64,000 nucleotides of DNA, taken from assembly GCF_005503365.1 (NCBI RefSeq), contig NZ_SCML01000027.1:21050-85049 (forward strand), given 5' to 3'. Positions 40,453-49,988 of the stretch are shown in pieces (the first letter of the stretch is position 1; each line of letters opens with the position of its first letter). The position numbers were made by a program, and so were the translations under genes. The notes below the pieces were generated by a model. That model had not been told where the DNA came from, ran no database searches, and saw only the letters and a program-made list of their open reading frames with translations. The DNA comes from Hydrogenophaga sp. 2FB (lineage in GTDB: Bacteria > Pseudomonadota > Gammaproteobacteria > Burkholderiales > Burkholderiaceae_C).

Positions 40453-40498
40453 TTCCTTGGAACTATTGGTTTTGAAGTACGCCATTCCATTTCGGAAT
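40453..40498. promoter_or_regulatory. Candidate LysR operator with two TTCC/GGAA inverted repeats
   Basis: TTCCTTGGAA (40453-40462) and ATTCCATTTCGGAAT (40484-40498) share TTCC and GGAA half-sites. The latter keeps LysR-like dyad symmetry and ends 3 bp before the regulator ATG. Both lie in the 122-bp gap between the divergent Bug/CoA-transferase operon and the LysR gene, the usual place for autoregulated LysR control. Confidence 0.55.
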
Positions 40499-40501
40499 AG
40501 T

Positions 40502-41458
40502 ATGGGCGGCATGTCGACCCCCTCTCGCCTGGACCATTTGCGTGTGCGCCACCTGCGCCTGCTCGACCTGATCTCGCAACACGGCTCGTTGACGGCGGCC
40601 GCGGAATGCCTCGGCATCAGCCAGCCCACGACGACGAAGCTGCTGCAGGAACTGGAACGTGTGTTGCGCTGCACGCTGGTCGACCGCAGCACGCGCGGCG
40701 GCTTGTTGACCGACAGCGGGCGCCGCGCGCTGGAACGGGTTCGCCCGGCCATGCACGCCATCGACCTGATCCCGGACATGGTGAGCGCCGCGCCCGAGCA
40801 CCCGATGGTGAGAATCGGCATTCTTCGACTGGCCGGCATCTCGATGGCGCCGGACCTGGTGCACCAGTTGCGCACCCATGGCCACATGCCGCGCCTCTAT
40901 CTGCACGAGGACGCGGTGGCCAACCTGATGGATCAATTGTTCGACGGCGAGATCGACTGCATCATTGGCCGGCTGGACCCAAACTACCACGGCCAGCCCG
41001 TGGACACGCTGGACATCACCCAACTGGGGAACGACCCGTACGAGATCGCATGCGCACCCGGCAATCCACTTTCGCGCAAACGCTCGGTGCCACTGTCGGC
41101 CCTCGTGGGCGCGCCCTGGGCGGTGGCGCCGCGCGGGACCTATACGCGCCAAGCATTCGACATGGCATTCATGAGCCAGGGCATCCCGGCCCCCATTCCC
41201 GTGATCGAGTCGCCCTCCTTTCACGCCAGCTTTGCCGTGATGTCACGCAATACCGATTTCCTCACCATTGCGCCCATGAGCTCGGTGCGCTACTACGCCG
41301 ATCTCGGCAAGGTGCGCCCGATCCGGCTGAGCACGCCATTTCCACCGGACCGCATGGTGTTTGTCACGCGGCACGATTTGCTGACGATCCCGGCCGTGCG
41401 CGACATCAAGAACAGCCTGATCGAACTCACGAGGACGGTCCCGGTTCCGGCGCGATAG
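40502..41458 (+). CDS. LysR-family transcriptional regulator
   Basis: The 318-residue regulator has an N-terminal winged helix (about 10-70; LRVRHLRLLDLISQHGSLTAAAECLGISQPTTTKLLQELE) and a LysR substrate-binding domain (about 100-310). The ATG at 40502 and one at 40511 are both possible starts; an upstream frame extension is not homologous. It is divergent from the Bug/CoA-transferase pair and probably controls it in response to the transported or activated carboxylate. This link is inference from position. Confidence 0.9.
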   Translation: MGGMSTPSRLDHLRVRHLRLLDLISQHGSLTAAAECLGISQPTTTKLLQELERVLRCTLVDRSTRGGLLTDSGRRALERVRPAMHAIDLIPDMVSAAPEHPMVRIGILRLAGISMAPDLVHQLRTHGHMPRLYLHEDAVANLMDQLFDGEIDCIIGRLDPNYHGQPVDTLDITQLGNDPYEIACAPGNPLSRKRSVPLSALVGAPWAVAPRGTYTRQAFDMAFMSQGIPAPIPVIESPSFHASFAVMSRNTDFLTIAPMSSVRYYADLGKVRPIRLSTPFPPDRMVFVTRHDLLTIPAVRDIKNSLIELTRTVPVPAR

Positions 41459-41572
41459 TTGCTTTGTCCTTAGGGCAAATACTGTGCCTTGCCCACCAAG
41501 TTGCTCCAAGCCCAGAACTACAATGATTTCGCCGCCCGTGCCACCCCGGCACGCATATTCAAAGGTTGATCT

Positions 41573-42418
41573 ATGAAGACATTGCTGCTGTCACTGAGCC
41601 TGATTGGCGCCGCTGCCCTGGTGGGTTGCGGAAAAACCGAAGCGCCCAAACCCGAGGCCGCTGCACCGGCCGCCGCACCTGCGACAGCCCCCGCGCCAGC
41701 GCCGGCCGAAATGCCGGAACTGAAGGTCGCCATCGACCCGACCTATGAACCCTTCACGTACAAGACTGCCGATGGCAAGCCCACCGGCTTCGACGTGGAC
41801 ATCGCCAGCGCCCTGTGCAATGAAATCAAGCGCAAGTGCGTGTTTGTCGAACAGGTGTGGGACAGCATGATCCCCGGCCTGCAAGCCAAGAAGTACGACG
41901 CCATCATCAGCTCCATGTCGATCACCGAAGAGCGCCTGCAAGTGGTGGACTTCACCGACAAGTACTATTTCACCCCCAGCCGCATCGTCGTCAAGACCGG
42001 CACACCGTACACCGACCCGAAGTCGCTCAAGGGCAAGAAGATCGGCGTGCTCAAGGGCAGCACGCAGGAGAAATACGCCATGGGTGAGCTCAAGCCTGCA
42101 GGCGCCAGCATCGTTCCCTACGAAGCACAAGACCAGGTCTATCTCGACATCAAGTCGGGTCGTCTGGACGGCACGGTGGCCGACCAGGTGGAAGTGAACG
42201 GCGGTTTCCTGCGCAAGCCTGAAGGCGCGGGCTACGGCTTCGTCGGCCCTGTGCTCAACGAAGCCAAGTACTACGGCACTGGCGTCGGTGTGGCGCTTCG
42301 CAAGGGCGAAACCGCGCTCAAGGACCAGCTCAACGCCGGCATCAAGGCCATCCGTTCCAACGGCGTCTACGACACCGTCGCCAAGAAGTACTTCGACTTC
42401 GACGTGTACGGCAACTAA
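41573..42418 (+). CDS. Polar amino acid ABC transporter substrate-binding lipoprotein
   Basis: The 281-residue binding protein has a lipobox LVGC with Cys19, a Pro/Ala-rich linker (about 22-45), and a family 3 solute-binding domain. Characteristic segments are LKVAIDPTYEPFTYKTADGKPTGFDVDIA and YDAIISSMSITEERLQVVDFT. The closest named relatives by pattern are HisJ/ArgT/ArtJ-type proteins for basic amino acids. It is the first gene of a five-gene operon (binding protein, two permeases, deacylase, ATPase). Confidence 0.92.
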   Translation: MKTLLLSLSLIGAAALVGCGKTEAPKPEAAAPAAAPATAPAPAPAEMPELKVAIDPTYEPFTYKTADGKPTGFDVDIASALCNEIKRKCVFVEQVWDSMIPGLQAKKYDAIISSMSITEERLQVVDFTDKYYFTPSRIVVKTGTPYTDPKSLKGKKIGVLKGSTQEKYAMGELKPAGASIVPYEAQDQVYLDIKSGRLDGTVADQVEVNGGFLRKPEGAGYGFVGPVLNEAKYYGTGVGVALRKGETALKDQLNAGIKAIRSNGVYDTVAKKYFDFDVYGN

Positions 42419-42426
42419 GCCGTTCC

Positions 42427-43116
42427 GTGTTGTCCGGCTACTTCGCCTCGATCCTGCAAGGCGCCCTCCTCACGGTGGGCGTCTCACTGGCCGCCCTCGT
42501 GGTGGCCATTTTGCTGGGCCTGCTGGGTGCGGTGGCCAAGCTCTCGGGCCGCCCCCTTCTCGTGGGGCTGGCCACGGTCTACACCACACTGGTGCGGGGC
42601 GTTCCCGAACTGGTGCTGATGCTGCTCATCTTCTACGGCGGCACCATCGGGCTCAACCATTTGCTGGCCGCGATGGGCAGCAAGTCCTCGATCGACATCA
42701 ACCCGTTTCTGGCGGGCATGCTCACGATCGGCTTCATCTACGGCGCCTACATGACCGAGACGTTTCGCGGCGCCATTCTCTCGATTCCCAAAGGCCAGAT
42801 GGAGGCCGCCTGGGCTTTCGGCATGGGCCCGGTGCGCACCTTCATGCGCATCTCCGCACCCCAGATGGTGCGCTACGCCCTGCCCGGCTTCACCAACAAC
42901 TGGCTGGTGCTGATCAAGGCCACGGCGCTCGTCAGCCTGATTGGTCTGCAGGAAATGACCTACCTGTCCAAGCAGGCCAGCGCGGCCACGCGCGAACCGT
43001 TCACGTTCTTCCTCTTCGCCGCGGCCTTGTTCCTCATCTACACCTCGGTGTCGTTGTGGGCCTTGCGCTGGCTGGATCGGCGTTTCAGTCTGGGCGTGAA
43101 ACGCGCCAATACCTGA
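42427..43116 (+). CDS. Polar amino acid ABC transporter permease (HisQ-type)
   Basis: The 229-residue inner membrane protein has five helices and the family's coupling loop EAAWAFGMGPVRTFMRISAPQMVRYALPGF. The N-terminal GALLTVGVSLAALVVAILLGLLGA is the usual HisMQ start. The start codon is GTG at 42427, 8 bp after the binding protein stop. It pairs with the second permease to form the transmembrane pore. Confidence 0.93.
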   Translation: MLSGYFASILQGALLTVGVSLAALVVAILLGLLGAVAKLSGRPLLVGLATVYTTLVRGVPELVLMLLIFYGGTIGLNHLLAAMGSKSSIDINPFLAGMLTIGFIYGAYMTETFRGAILSIPKGQMEAAWAFGMGPVRTFMRISAPQMVRYALPGFTNNWLVLIKATALVSLIGLQEMTYLSKQASAATREPFTFFLFAAALFLIYTSVSLWALRWLDRRFSLGVKRANT

Positions 43117-43126
43117 GCACCAACGC

Positions 43127-43840
43127 ATGAAGTGGGAAGTCATCTTCCAATCCAAGAACCTCGCCATGTATGGCGACGGTCTGGTCACCACGCTGTGGTT
43201 GCTGCTGTCCTCGCTCGGTGTGGGCACCGTGCTCGCGGTGCTGTTTGCGCTGGCGTTGACGAGTTCGATCGCGCCGCTGCGCTGGATCGTCGGCGCCTAT
43301 ACCTATGTGATCCGCGGCACACCACTGCTGATCCAGCTCTACATGATCTATTACGGCCTGGGCCAGCTCGACTGGATCCAGGCGCGCTGGGACACGGTGT
43401 GGCCCTGGACGCACTTCAAGGAGCCCTTCTTCTGCGCCCTGCTCGCCTTCAGCCTGAACACGGCGGGCTACACCGCCGAAATGCTGGCCGGTGCGATCCG
43501 CGAGACCTCGGCCGGCGAGATCGAGGCCGCGCAGGCCATGGGCATGAGCCGTGGCATGGCCATGCGCCGCATCGTGCTGCCCAGCGCCATCCGCCGCACG
43601 CTGCCGGCCTACAGCAACGAGGTGGTGATGATGCTGCATGCCACCAGCCTGGCCAGCACCGTGCCCGCCATGCTCGACGTGACCGCCGCCGCGAGCCGCA
43701 TCTATTCGGACTACTATCTGCCGTTCGAGGCCTACATCTTCGCGGCCGCGATCTACCTCACCATCACGTTCAGCCTGGTGGGCATGTTCAAGCTCGCGGA
43801 ACGCCGCTTCCTCGCCCACCTGGCGCCACGCGGTCACTGA
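43127..43840 (+). CDS. Polar amino acid ABC transporter permease (HisM-type)
   Basis: The 237-residue inner membrane protein contains the coupling loop EAAQAMGMSRGMAMRRIVLPSAIRR and the RGTPLLIQLYMIYYGLGQ motif of HisM/ArtM permeases. It starts 10 bp after the HisQ-type gene and forms the second half of the pore. The next gene is the deacylase, 22 bp downstream. Confidence 0.93.
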   Translation: MKWEVIFQSKNLAMYGDGLVTTLWLLLSSLGVGTVLAVLFALALTSSIAPLRWIVGAYTYVIRGTPLLIQLYMIYYGLGQLDWIQARWDTVWPWTHFKEPFFCALLAFSLNTAGYTAEMLAGAIRETSAGEIEAAQAMGMSRGMAMRRIVLPSAIRRTLPAYSNEVVMMLHATSLASTVPAMLDVTAAASRIYSDYYLPFEAYIFAAAIYLTITFSLVGMFKLAERRFLAHLAPRGH

Positions 43841-43862
43841 AGAGCGTGGCAAGGTTTGCCCC

Positions 43863-45002
43863 ATGCAACGCATCGAATACCCCCTGCTAAGCCCGAGCCT
43901 GGGCAGCCAGAAGACCCTGGTCGGTTTTCACTATGGCACGCCAGGTGCGCGCCCCAAGGTTTACATCCAGGCCAGCCTGCACGCCGAGGAATTGCCCGGC
44001 ATGCTGGTCACCCACCACCTGCGCCAGTTCCTGGACGCCGCTGAAAAGGCCGGACGTTTGCAGGGTGAGGTGATCCTGGTGCCCGCCGCGAACCCGATCG
44101 GGTTGAACCAGCGCCTGCTCCACCGGCCCGCGGGGCGCTTCGAGTTCGGCACAGCCGAGAACTTCAACCGCCACTATCCCGACATGGCCGCCGCCATACT
44201 GGCCGACGCCACGCCTCTCATGGGCGAAGATCCGAACGCCAACGTGGCCACGGTGCGGCGACTGGTCGGCCAATGGCTCACCCAGTGGCAACCCACGAGC
44301 GAACTCGAGAGCCAGCGCCGCCAGTTGCTGCTGCTGTCTCACGACGCGGATCTGGTGCTGGACCTGCACTGCGACATGGACGCGGTGATGCACCTCTACA
44401 GCGAAGAAGCCTGCTGGCCCGCGTTCGAACCCTTGGCCCGCCTGCTCGGCTGCCAGGCCGTTCTGCTCGCGCACGAGTCGGGCGGTGGCCCGTTCGACGA
44501 ACGCCTCTCGGGCCTGTGGTGGCAACTGGCCGCCGCGTTGAAGGCCGCGGGTGTGAACGCGCCCTTGCCACAGGGCTGCGCCAGCACCACAGTGGAGTTG
44601 CGCGGCGAAGGCGATGTGTCGCACGACCTTGCACGCCAGGACGCGCGGGCCATCGTCGCATTCCTCGAACACGCGGGCGCGCTGGCCACGGCCACGCGCC
44701 CCACCCTGCCACCCATGGCCTGCCAGGCCACGCCGCTGGCAGGCTCGCAGACCCTGCGCTCGGCGTTGCCGGGTGTGCTGGTGTTCCTGGCCCGGCCCGG
44801 CGCCACGCTGGCCGTGGGCGACGTGGTGGCCGAAGTCATCGACCCCACCGCCACCGGCCAGGCGCGCGTGCACAACGTGCATGCCGAAGTGGCCGGCGTG
44901 CTCTACGCCACCGTGCGCGAGCGCTATGTGGTGGCCGGCGGTGAAGTCGGCAAGATCGCGGGCGCCACACCGTTTCGCTCGGGCGACCTGCTGGGCGCTT
45001 GA
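43863..45002 (+). CDS. Succinylglutamate desuccinylase/aspartoacylase-family zinc hydrolase
   Basis: The 379-residue enzyme belongs to the M14-like deacylase family that cleaves N-acyl amino acids. The zinc-binding HAEELPG (HxxE, about residues 41-47) is followed by the third ligand region DLHCDMDAV and a Glu-bearing [10 protein letters not shown] segment. A C-terminal beta domain (about 285-379; [25 protein letters not shown]) resembles a biotinyl/lipoyl fold. Lying between the permeases and ATPase of an amino acid ABC operon, it probably acts on the imported compound, suggesting an acylated amino acid substrate. Confidence 0.9.
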   Translation: MQRIEYPLLSPSLGSQKTLVGFHYGTPGARPKVYIQASLHAEELPGMLVTHHLRQFLDAAEKAGRLQGEVILVPAANPIGLNQRLLHRPAGRFEFGTAENFNRHYPDMAAAILADATPLMGEDPNANVATVRRLVGQWLTQWQPTSELESQRRQLLLLSHDADLVLDLHCDMDAVMHLYSEEACWPAFEPLARLLGCQAVLLAHESGGGPFDERLSGLWWQLAAALKAAGVNAPLPQGCASTTVELRGEGDVSHDLARQDARAIVAFLEHAGALATATRPTLPPMACQATPLAGSQTLRSALPGVLVFLARPGATLAVGDVVAEVIDPTATGQARVHNVHAEVAGVLYATVRERYVVAGGEVGKIAGATPFRSGDLLGA

Positions 45003-45033
45003 GGTTTCCTTTTTATTCCGGGCATCGACCACC

Positions 45034-45834
45034 ATGACTGCAGAACCCAACGCCACCCGAACGCCCGGCCGCCCCCTGCTGGAGGTCCAGGACATTCACA
45101 AGCGCTTCGGTTCCAACGAAGTGCTCAAAGGCGTGTCGCTGCAAGCGCGCGCCGGCGACGTCATCAGCCTGATCGGCAGCTCGGGCTCGGGCAAGAGCAC
45201 GCTGCTGCGCTGCATCAACCTGCTGGAAAACCCGAACAGCGGGCGCATCGTGCTCGGCGGCGAAGAGCTGCAGCTCAAGGCCGACCGCCATGGCGAGCTG
45301 CGCGCGGTGAACGCGGCGCAGCTGCAGCGCCTGCGCACCAAGCTGGCCATGGTGTTCCAGCACTTCAACCTCTGGGCCCACATGACGGTGCTGCAGAACA
45401 TCATCGAAGCGCCGGTGCACGTGCTGGGTGTCCCGAAAGACAAGGCCGTCGAGACCGCGCGCCGCTACCTGGAGCGCGTGGGCTTGCGCGACGTCGAAGA
45501 CCGCTACCCCTCGCACATGAGCGGCGGCCAGCAGCAGCGCGTGGCGATTGCGCGGGCGCTGGCGGTGGAGCCGGATGTGATGCTGTTCGATGAGCCCACC
45601 AGCGCGCTCGACCCCGAACTGGTGGGCGAGGTCTTGCGCGTCATGCGCCTGCTGGCCGAGGAAGGCCGCACGATGGTGGTGGTGACGCACGAAATGGGCT
45701 TCGCGCGCGAGGTGTCGTCGCACCTCATCTTCCTGCACAAGGGCTGCATCGAGGAACAGGGCGTGCCCAAGGAAGTGCTGGCGCGGCCCAAGAGCGAACG
45801 GCTGGCGCAATTCCTCTCGGGCAATCTGAAATAA
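45034..45834 (+). CDS. Polar amino acid ABC transporter ATP-binding protein (HisP-type)
   Basis: The 266-residue ATPase contains Walker [11 protein letters not shown]-loop [13 protein letters not shown], signature MSGGQQQR, Walker [15 protein letters not shown] and the H-loop [13 protein letters not shown]. The RYPSHMSGG and [20 protein letters not shown] segments match HisP/ArtP for basic amino acids. I chose the ATG at 45034, 31 bp after the deacylase stop. It completes the transporter and ends 9 bp before the convergent penicillin acylase stop. Confidence 0.94.
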   Translation: MTAEPNATRTPGRPLLEVQDIHKRFGSNEVLKGVSLQARAGDVISLIGSSGSGKSTLLRCINLLENPNSGRIVLGGEELQLKADRHGELRAVNAAQLQRLRTKLAMVFQHFNLWAHMTVLQNIIEAPVHVLGVPKDKAVETARRYLERVGLRDVEDRYPSHMSGGQQQRVAIARALAVEPDVMLFDEPTSALDPELVGEVLRVMRLLAEEGRTMVVVTHEMGFAREVSSHLIFLHKGCIEEQGVPKEVLARPKSERLAQFLSGNLK

Positions 45835-45843
45835 ACCGGGCCT

Positions 45844-48351
45844 CTAGGGCCTGAGCTCAAGCGTCGAGCGCCACTGCTCGGGCTTCATCGTCAGGGTGCG
45901 GTACTGCACGGCCACCCAGGTGTCGCTCATGTCTCGGTACCGGCCCGAAAGCACATTGCCGCTCTGCCCGGTCTGGTAGATGAAGCGCGAGTTGTCCATG
46001 TCGGCCAGGTCGTAGACCGCGCGCAGGCTGGCGGCGTGGCGGTTGGCAAAGGGGGCGTCCGCCTTGTCCAGGTGGTACTGGCCCACGTTCACCGTGAACG
46101 GATCGCCCCCCGTGGGGGTGCGCACCTCAAAGAGCTTTGCCAGCGGCTTCACATTGCTGAAGGGACGGTGGATCGAGATGGCCGGGTGGGCATTGCCCCA
46201 GCGCCAGGTCGACACGTCGTTCCCATGCGCGGCCTGCAGCCGGTTGAGCGCATCGGTCAGTGCCAGACCGCTGGCCGCGGCGCAGCGCGCTGCGCCACAC
46301 CAGTTCGCGTCGTCGCGCTCCAGAATGCCTTCGACCCCGCTTCGGAACAGCCGCTTGCCGTACATGCCCGCGAACCGTTCCTGCCCCACGCGCTCACCCA
46401 CCGTGCGGCGCGTGAAGGCGTCGACCCATGCGGTGTAGATCAGCGGCGCAGCCGCGTCGGCCCGCATCTCGCCCTTGAAGTCGCGCAGCGCGGCCTGTGC
46501 GGCGGCGGCCAGGGGGTGGTCCGAGTTCGCTTTCTGCAGGAACGGCAACAGGCGCACCGTGGCGGCCGCGTATTGGTCGGCGTGCATGGCCTGGAAGGAT
46601 TCCAGCGTGTGCTTCGGCGTCTGCTCCAGCATCGCCTCGATGCGCTCCTGGCGGTACGGCGCGACCCAGTCCTGCGTGAGGAAGTGCGGGTAGTCCGCGG
46701 CGTGGATGCGCTGGTTGGCGGTGGCGATCCAGCCGCGCGCGGCGCCGTCGTCCTGCGGCGTTTCCTCGTAGGGAATCCAGCCCGTCCAGTCGTAACGCGT
46801 GTCCCAACCCGGCGCGGGCGCAATGCCGCGAATGTCGTTCTCCGGTGCGCGCACCGGCACCTTGCCCGCGGCCTTGAAGGCGATGCGGCCGGTGCGGTCG
46901 GCCATCACCACGCTCTGCATCGGCGAGTGGAAGTCGCGGAACGCCTTCAGCAGATCGTCGACCGACTGGGCACGGTTCGACTCCATCGTGGCAATCACGT
47001 TGCGGTTGTCGGTATCCAGTGCCGTCCAGCGCAAGGACAGCACGAACCGGCCCGTGTCCAGAACCTTGCCATGGATCGCCTGCGCGTCGCTGAGCACCGG
47101 GCCGTGGCGCGTGCTGCGCACCATGTGGCTCACGTCGGGCTCGCCTTTCACCTGGATGGTTTCCATGCGCAGACCGAAGTTGGCCCAGGCGGGTTCGCTG
47201 CCGGTGGATGGCACGCGGTACTGCGCCGGGTTGGCCGGATTGATCTGTTCGAGGTAGAGGTCCTGCACGTCGGGCGCGGTGTTCGTGAAGCCCCAGGCCG
47301 CTTGCTCGGTGCGGCCCAGCACCACGAAGGGCGTGCCCGGCAGCGTGGCGCCGATCACGTCCATGCCCTTGACGCCATCGGCATCGGGCGCCTGCAGGCG
47401 CGCGAAGTACCAGATGGCCGGCGCGCTCAGCCCCAGGTGCGGGTCGTTGGCCAGCAGCGGCATGCCGGATGCGGTGCGCGAGCCGTTCACCACCCAGTTG
47501 TTGGAGCCCTTGCCGTCGCTCTGGCCCAACTCGTTGGCCCAGCGCTGCATGTCGGCGCCGATCTGTTCGCGCACGGAGGCGACGATACCGGTGGACGTTT
47601 CAGAAGCCGGCGCGGCCGATGTCGTGACGGCCTTGGTGCGGTAGACGCCGAGGTCGCGGTACAGCCTGGCGAGGTCGGCCGTGGCCGCGGGTCGCTCCCC
47701 GGGATACGGCGGGAGCAATTCCCACAGGGCCTTGGTGTCGATCGCTTCCAGTGCGGACAGCCGCGCGAACTCGGTGCCCCAGTTGCCGCCGAGGTCCAGC
47801 GCCATCATCAGCGACCAACCCACGCTGTCCAGCGGGTCCCAGTAGCGGCCGGCCCGCGCGTCTTCGCGCGGGTCGATGCCAAGCAAGAGGAACTCGGGTG
47901 AGAGCGCCTGGTCGGTGTGGGCGAAGAACGCGTTCACGCCCTCGCTGTAGGCCTGGAGGGCCAGCTTCGCATCGCTGGGCAGGCCCTCGAACTGCCGGCG
48001 CGCGGCCTCGCGAATACCCAGCGTGCGCATGAGCTTGTCGGTCTCTAGCGTGTTCGGGCCCAGCACCTCGGACAGCGTGCCGCGCATCACGCGGCGGTTG
48101 AATTCGAGCTGCCAACCGCGTTCCTGCGCGTGCACGTAGCCGATGGCCATCCAGGCGTCGCGCGGGCGGCTCGCCAGCACGTGGGTGACGTCGCTCGCGT
48201 CGCGCTGCACCTTGACCGGTGCGGACAGGCCCGTGAGGTTGAGGCTGCCATCCATCTTCGGCAAGGAGCGGAAAGCGTAGAAAGCCAGCAGCGCCGCGCA
48301 GGCCACCACGAGCAACAACAACAGGGCAAAGAGTCGTTTGATCCAGCGCAC
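45844..48351 (-). CDS. Penicillin acylase-family N-terminal nucleophile amidohydrolase
   Basis: The 835-residue precursor has an N-terminal membrane or signal segment (about 5-27). An alpha-chain region (VQRDASDVTHVLASRPRDAWMAIGYVHAQERGWQLEF) is followed by the autocatalytic junction GKGSNNWVV with nucleophile Ser283, which would become the beta-chain N-terminus. The oxyanion/Asn region and ANDPHLGLSAPAIWY follow. Family members cleave penicillins, acyl-homoserine lactones or other amides. The substrate cannot be read; quorum quenching is one possibility. Confidence 0.92.
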   Translation of the reverse strand: MRWIKRLFALLLLLVVACAALLAFYAFRSLPKMDGSLNLTGLSAPVKVQRDASDVTHVLASRPRDAWMAIGYVHAQERGWQLEFNRRVMRGTLSEVLGPNTLETDKLMRTLGIREAARRQFEGLPSDAKLALQAYSEGVNAFFAHTDQALSPEFLLLGIDPREDARAGRYWDPLDSVGWSLMMALDLGGNWGTEFARLSALEAIDTKALWELLPPYPGERPAATADLARLYRDLGVYRTKAVTTSAAPASETSTGIVASVREQIGADMQRWANELGQSDGKGSNNWVVNGSRTASGMPLLANDPHLGLSAPAIWYFARLQAPDADGVKGMDVIGATLPGTPFVVLGRTEQAAWGFTNTAPDVQDLYLEQINPANPAQYRVPSTGSEPAWANFGLRMETIQVKGEPDVSHMVRSTRHGPVLSDAQAIHGKVLDTGRFVLSLRWTALDTDNRNVIATMESNRAQSVDDLLKAFRDFHSPMQSVVMADRTGRIAFKAAGKVPVRAPENDIRGIAPAPGWDTRYDWTGWIPYEETPQDDGAARGWIATANQRIHAADYPHFLTQDWVAPYRQERIEAMLEQTPKHTLESFQAMHADQYAAATVRLLPFLQKANSDHPLAAAAQAALRDFKGEMRADAAAPLIYTAWVDAFTRRTVGERVGQERFAGMYGKRLFRSGVEGILERDDANWCGAARCAAASGLALTDALNRLQAAHGNDVSTWRWGNAHPAISIHRPFSNVKPLAKLFEVRTPTGGDPFTVNVGQYHLDKADAPFANRHAASLRAVYDLADMDNSRFIYQTGQSGNVLSGRYRDMSDTWVAVQYRTLTMKPEQWRSTLELRP

Positions 48352-48418
48352 GGAATGTCTCCAGGAGTTGTGCTGTCGTCATCCGCGCCCATGGGGGCGC
48401 GTGCCGCGGCCTTCGCGG

Positions 48419-49363
48419 TTACCCGCGGATGCCGCCAGGGCCCATCGCGGCGTTGCCATCCACGAGCCGGAACGCAATGGTGGGCGCGCTGAAATCGCTG
48501 AAGGGCGCGCCCATGGCGATTTCGCCGTCGCTGTGCAGCAGACATTCCTGCCGGCGCAAGGCGATGACGTGGTCGCCCCCCACGAAGCGCACCCAGGTGC
48601 CGTAGCTGCTGATGTCTTCGAGCACGTAGTTGCCCGAACGGATGTCGATGGAGGCGTGCAGGCGCGAGACGCGCGGGTCGCTGACGACAAAGTCGGCTTC
48701 GGGCACACGGCCGATCTTCATCGGCAAGTCGGTCAGATTGAAGGCCTGGCCGGTGTCCAGCCAGGTCAGTTCGATGCCGCCGTATACCGCATCCTTCGCC
48801 GGCCCGAGCGCTTGCAGATCGGCCGGCAGCGTGAGGAATTCGGACAGCATCTCGGGTTGCCACTCGATGCGAAACACCTCGCACGGCTCGACCCTGCCCT
48901 TGATGCGCATGGGACCCAGGCTGCGGCTGCGCACGTTGTTGCGCGGCCCGAGTTTGCGGATGACGGTGTCGGTGGCCATGATCTGCTCGGGCCCGGCCAG
49001 GTCGCTCAGCCGAGAGGCGACATTGACGGCGTCCCCGAAACAATCGCCATCGACCACGACCACCTGACCGCGCGCCATGCCGATCTGCATCATGAGCTTG
49101 AGGCGGTCGGGCCATTGCAGGAGCCGCTTGGCGTGTTCCTGCTGGATGTTCAGCATGGCGTCGACGGCCTGGCGGTTGTTGGCGAACGACATCAACACGC
49201 CGTCGCCCAGCATCTTCACCACGGTACCGCCGCCCTCGGCGCCCATCGAACCGATCCACTGGGTCAGTTTGGTGACGGCCTTGGTGGCACGGTCGTTGCC
49301 CAGTGTTTCAAACACCGAGACGCTACCGGTCAAATCCACGAAAGCAATGGTCAGTTCAGCCAT
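48419..49363 (-). CDS. Adenylate/guanylate cyclase-domain protein with C-terminal FHA domain
   Basis: The 314-residue protein has a class III nucleotide cyclase domain (about 1-165; LTIAFVDLTGSVSVFE, VVKMLGDGVLMSF, GDAVNVASRLSDLA) and an FHA domain (about 215-300; MKIGRVPEADFVVSDPRVSRLHASI). The first metal Asp is present (VDLTG), while the second metal site reads MLGDGV. FHA domains bind phosphothreonine, so it may link Ser/Thr phosphorylation to cyclic nucleotide signalling. ATG at 49363 or TTG at 49372 are possible starts. It is not tightly linked to the acylase gene (67-bp gap). Confidence 0.88.
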   Translation of the reverse strand: MAELTIAFVDLTGSVSVFETLGNDRATKAVTKLTQWIGSMGAEGGGTVVKMLGDGVLMSFANNRQAVDAMLNIQQEHAKRLLQWPDRLKLMMQIGMARGQVVVVDGDCFGDAVNVASRLSDLAGPEQIMATDTVIRKLGPRNNVRSRSLGPMRIKGRVEPCEVFRIEWQPEMLSEFLTLPADLQALGPAKDAVYGGIELTWLDTGQAFNLTDLPMKIGRVPEADFVVSDPRVSRLHASIDIRSGNYVLEDISSYGTWVRFVGGDHVIALRRQECLLHSDGEIAMGAPFSDFSAPTIAFRLVDGNAAMGPGGIRG

Positions 49364-49640
49364 AGGACGCAAGGAATAACGTCCGAATTACAACACACCA
49401 CCCCCGGGTATCTGGATGGGGCGCAATGGTCGGATGAATACCACCGATGTGCACGGACCGTTCGGACACCACAAAAGTGTAAGAAGGTATTAACAGCTCA
49501 GGAAATAATTCAAAAGTCGGCGGTAAGCGACTGATTTATTTGTTGTTTTTTTAGTTCGTGTCACCGTTTCGGGATTGCGGTGTTGTACTTCTGGGGGGTA
49601 TCCTGCATCCAATTGATACAAAGTCGCTGAGGCCACTTCC

Positions 49641-49973
49641 ATGCGCTGGTTCAAACCCGGTATCCGCAACAGCATTTCCGCACTTCTGAGCCCAGAGGTG
49701 CGCAAGGATTCGCCCGAATCCCTGGAGCCTGTGCGCGAAGCCATGTTGGCGGTGCTGGGCGAAGAAGGCGCCAAGGCCAACCCGGAGCTCACGCGCAAGC
49801 TCCGGTACGTGCGCGATGCACACGGTCTGTGGTACGCCCGCGCCGAAATGGTCGCCGTGCTGAGCCGCCTGCATGGCGAGGCGCTTGCGGTGCATCGAGT
49901 GCAGAGCCTCTCACCGGTGTTTCAGGGGCTCATCCCCAAGAGCCTCATGGACGCCAGCCGCACCCGGCGTTAA
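49641..49973 (+). CDS. Conserved hypothetical protein
   Basis: The 110-residue protein is predicted mostly helical and basic, without signal peptide or membrane helix. Its best features are LSPEVRKDSPESLEPVREAMLAVLGEEG and YVRDAHGLWYARAEMVAVLSRLHGEALA. The start ATG at 49641 lies 25 bp after a possible TTGATA-containing region; no strong ribosome binding site is seen. It converges with the LD-carboxypeptidase gene. No function can be assigned. Confidence 0.72.
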   Translation: MRWFKPGIRNSISALLSPEVRKDSPESLEPVREAMLAVLGEEGAKANPELTRKLRYVRDAHGLWYARAEMVAVLSRLHGEALAVHRVQSLSPVFQGLIPKSLMDASRTRR

Positions 49974-49988
49974 GGCGCCCTCAGGGGA

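Noticed and set aside
41489..41554. Promoter (TACAAT at 41519) and CGTGCC/GGCACG hairpin (41537-41553) before the ABC binding protein gene
   Set aside because: The TACAAT has no -35 box at normal spacing (TTGCTC is only 12 bp away), and the hairpin has a C-rich loop and no T tract, so neither is claimed as a feature.
46036..47901. A 621-codon plus-strand frame over the penicillin acylase
   Set aside because: It is antisense to a well-conserved Ntn hydrolase. Composition is Arg/His/Val-rich, typical of shadow frames in GC-rich DNA.
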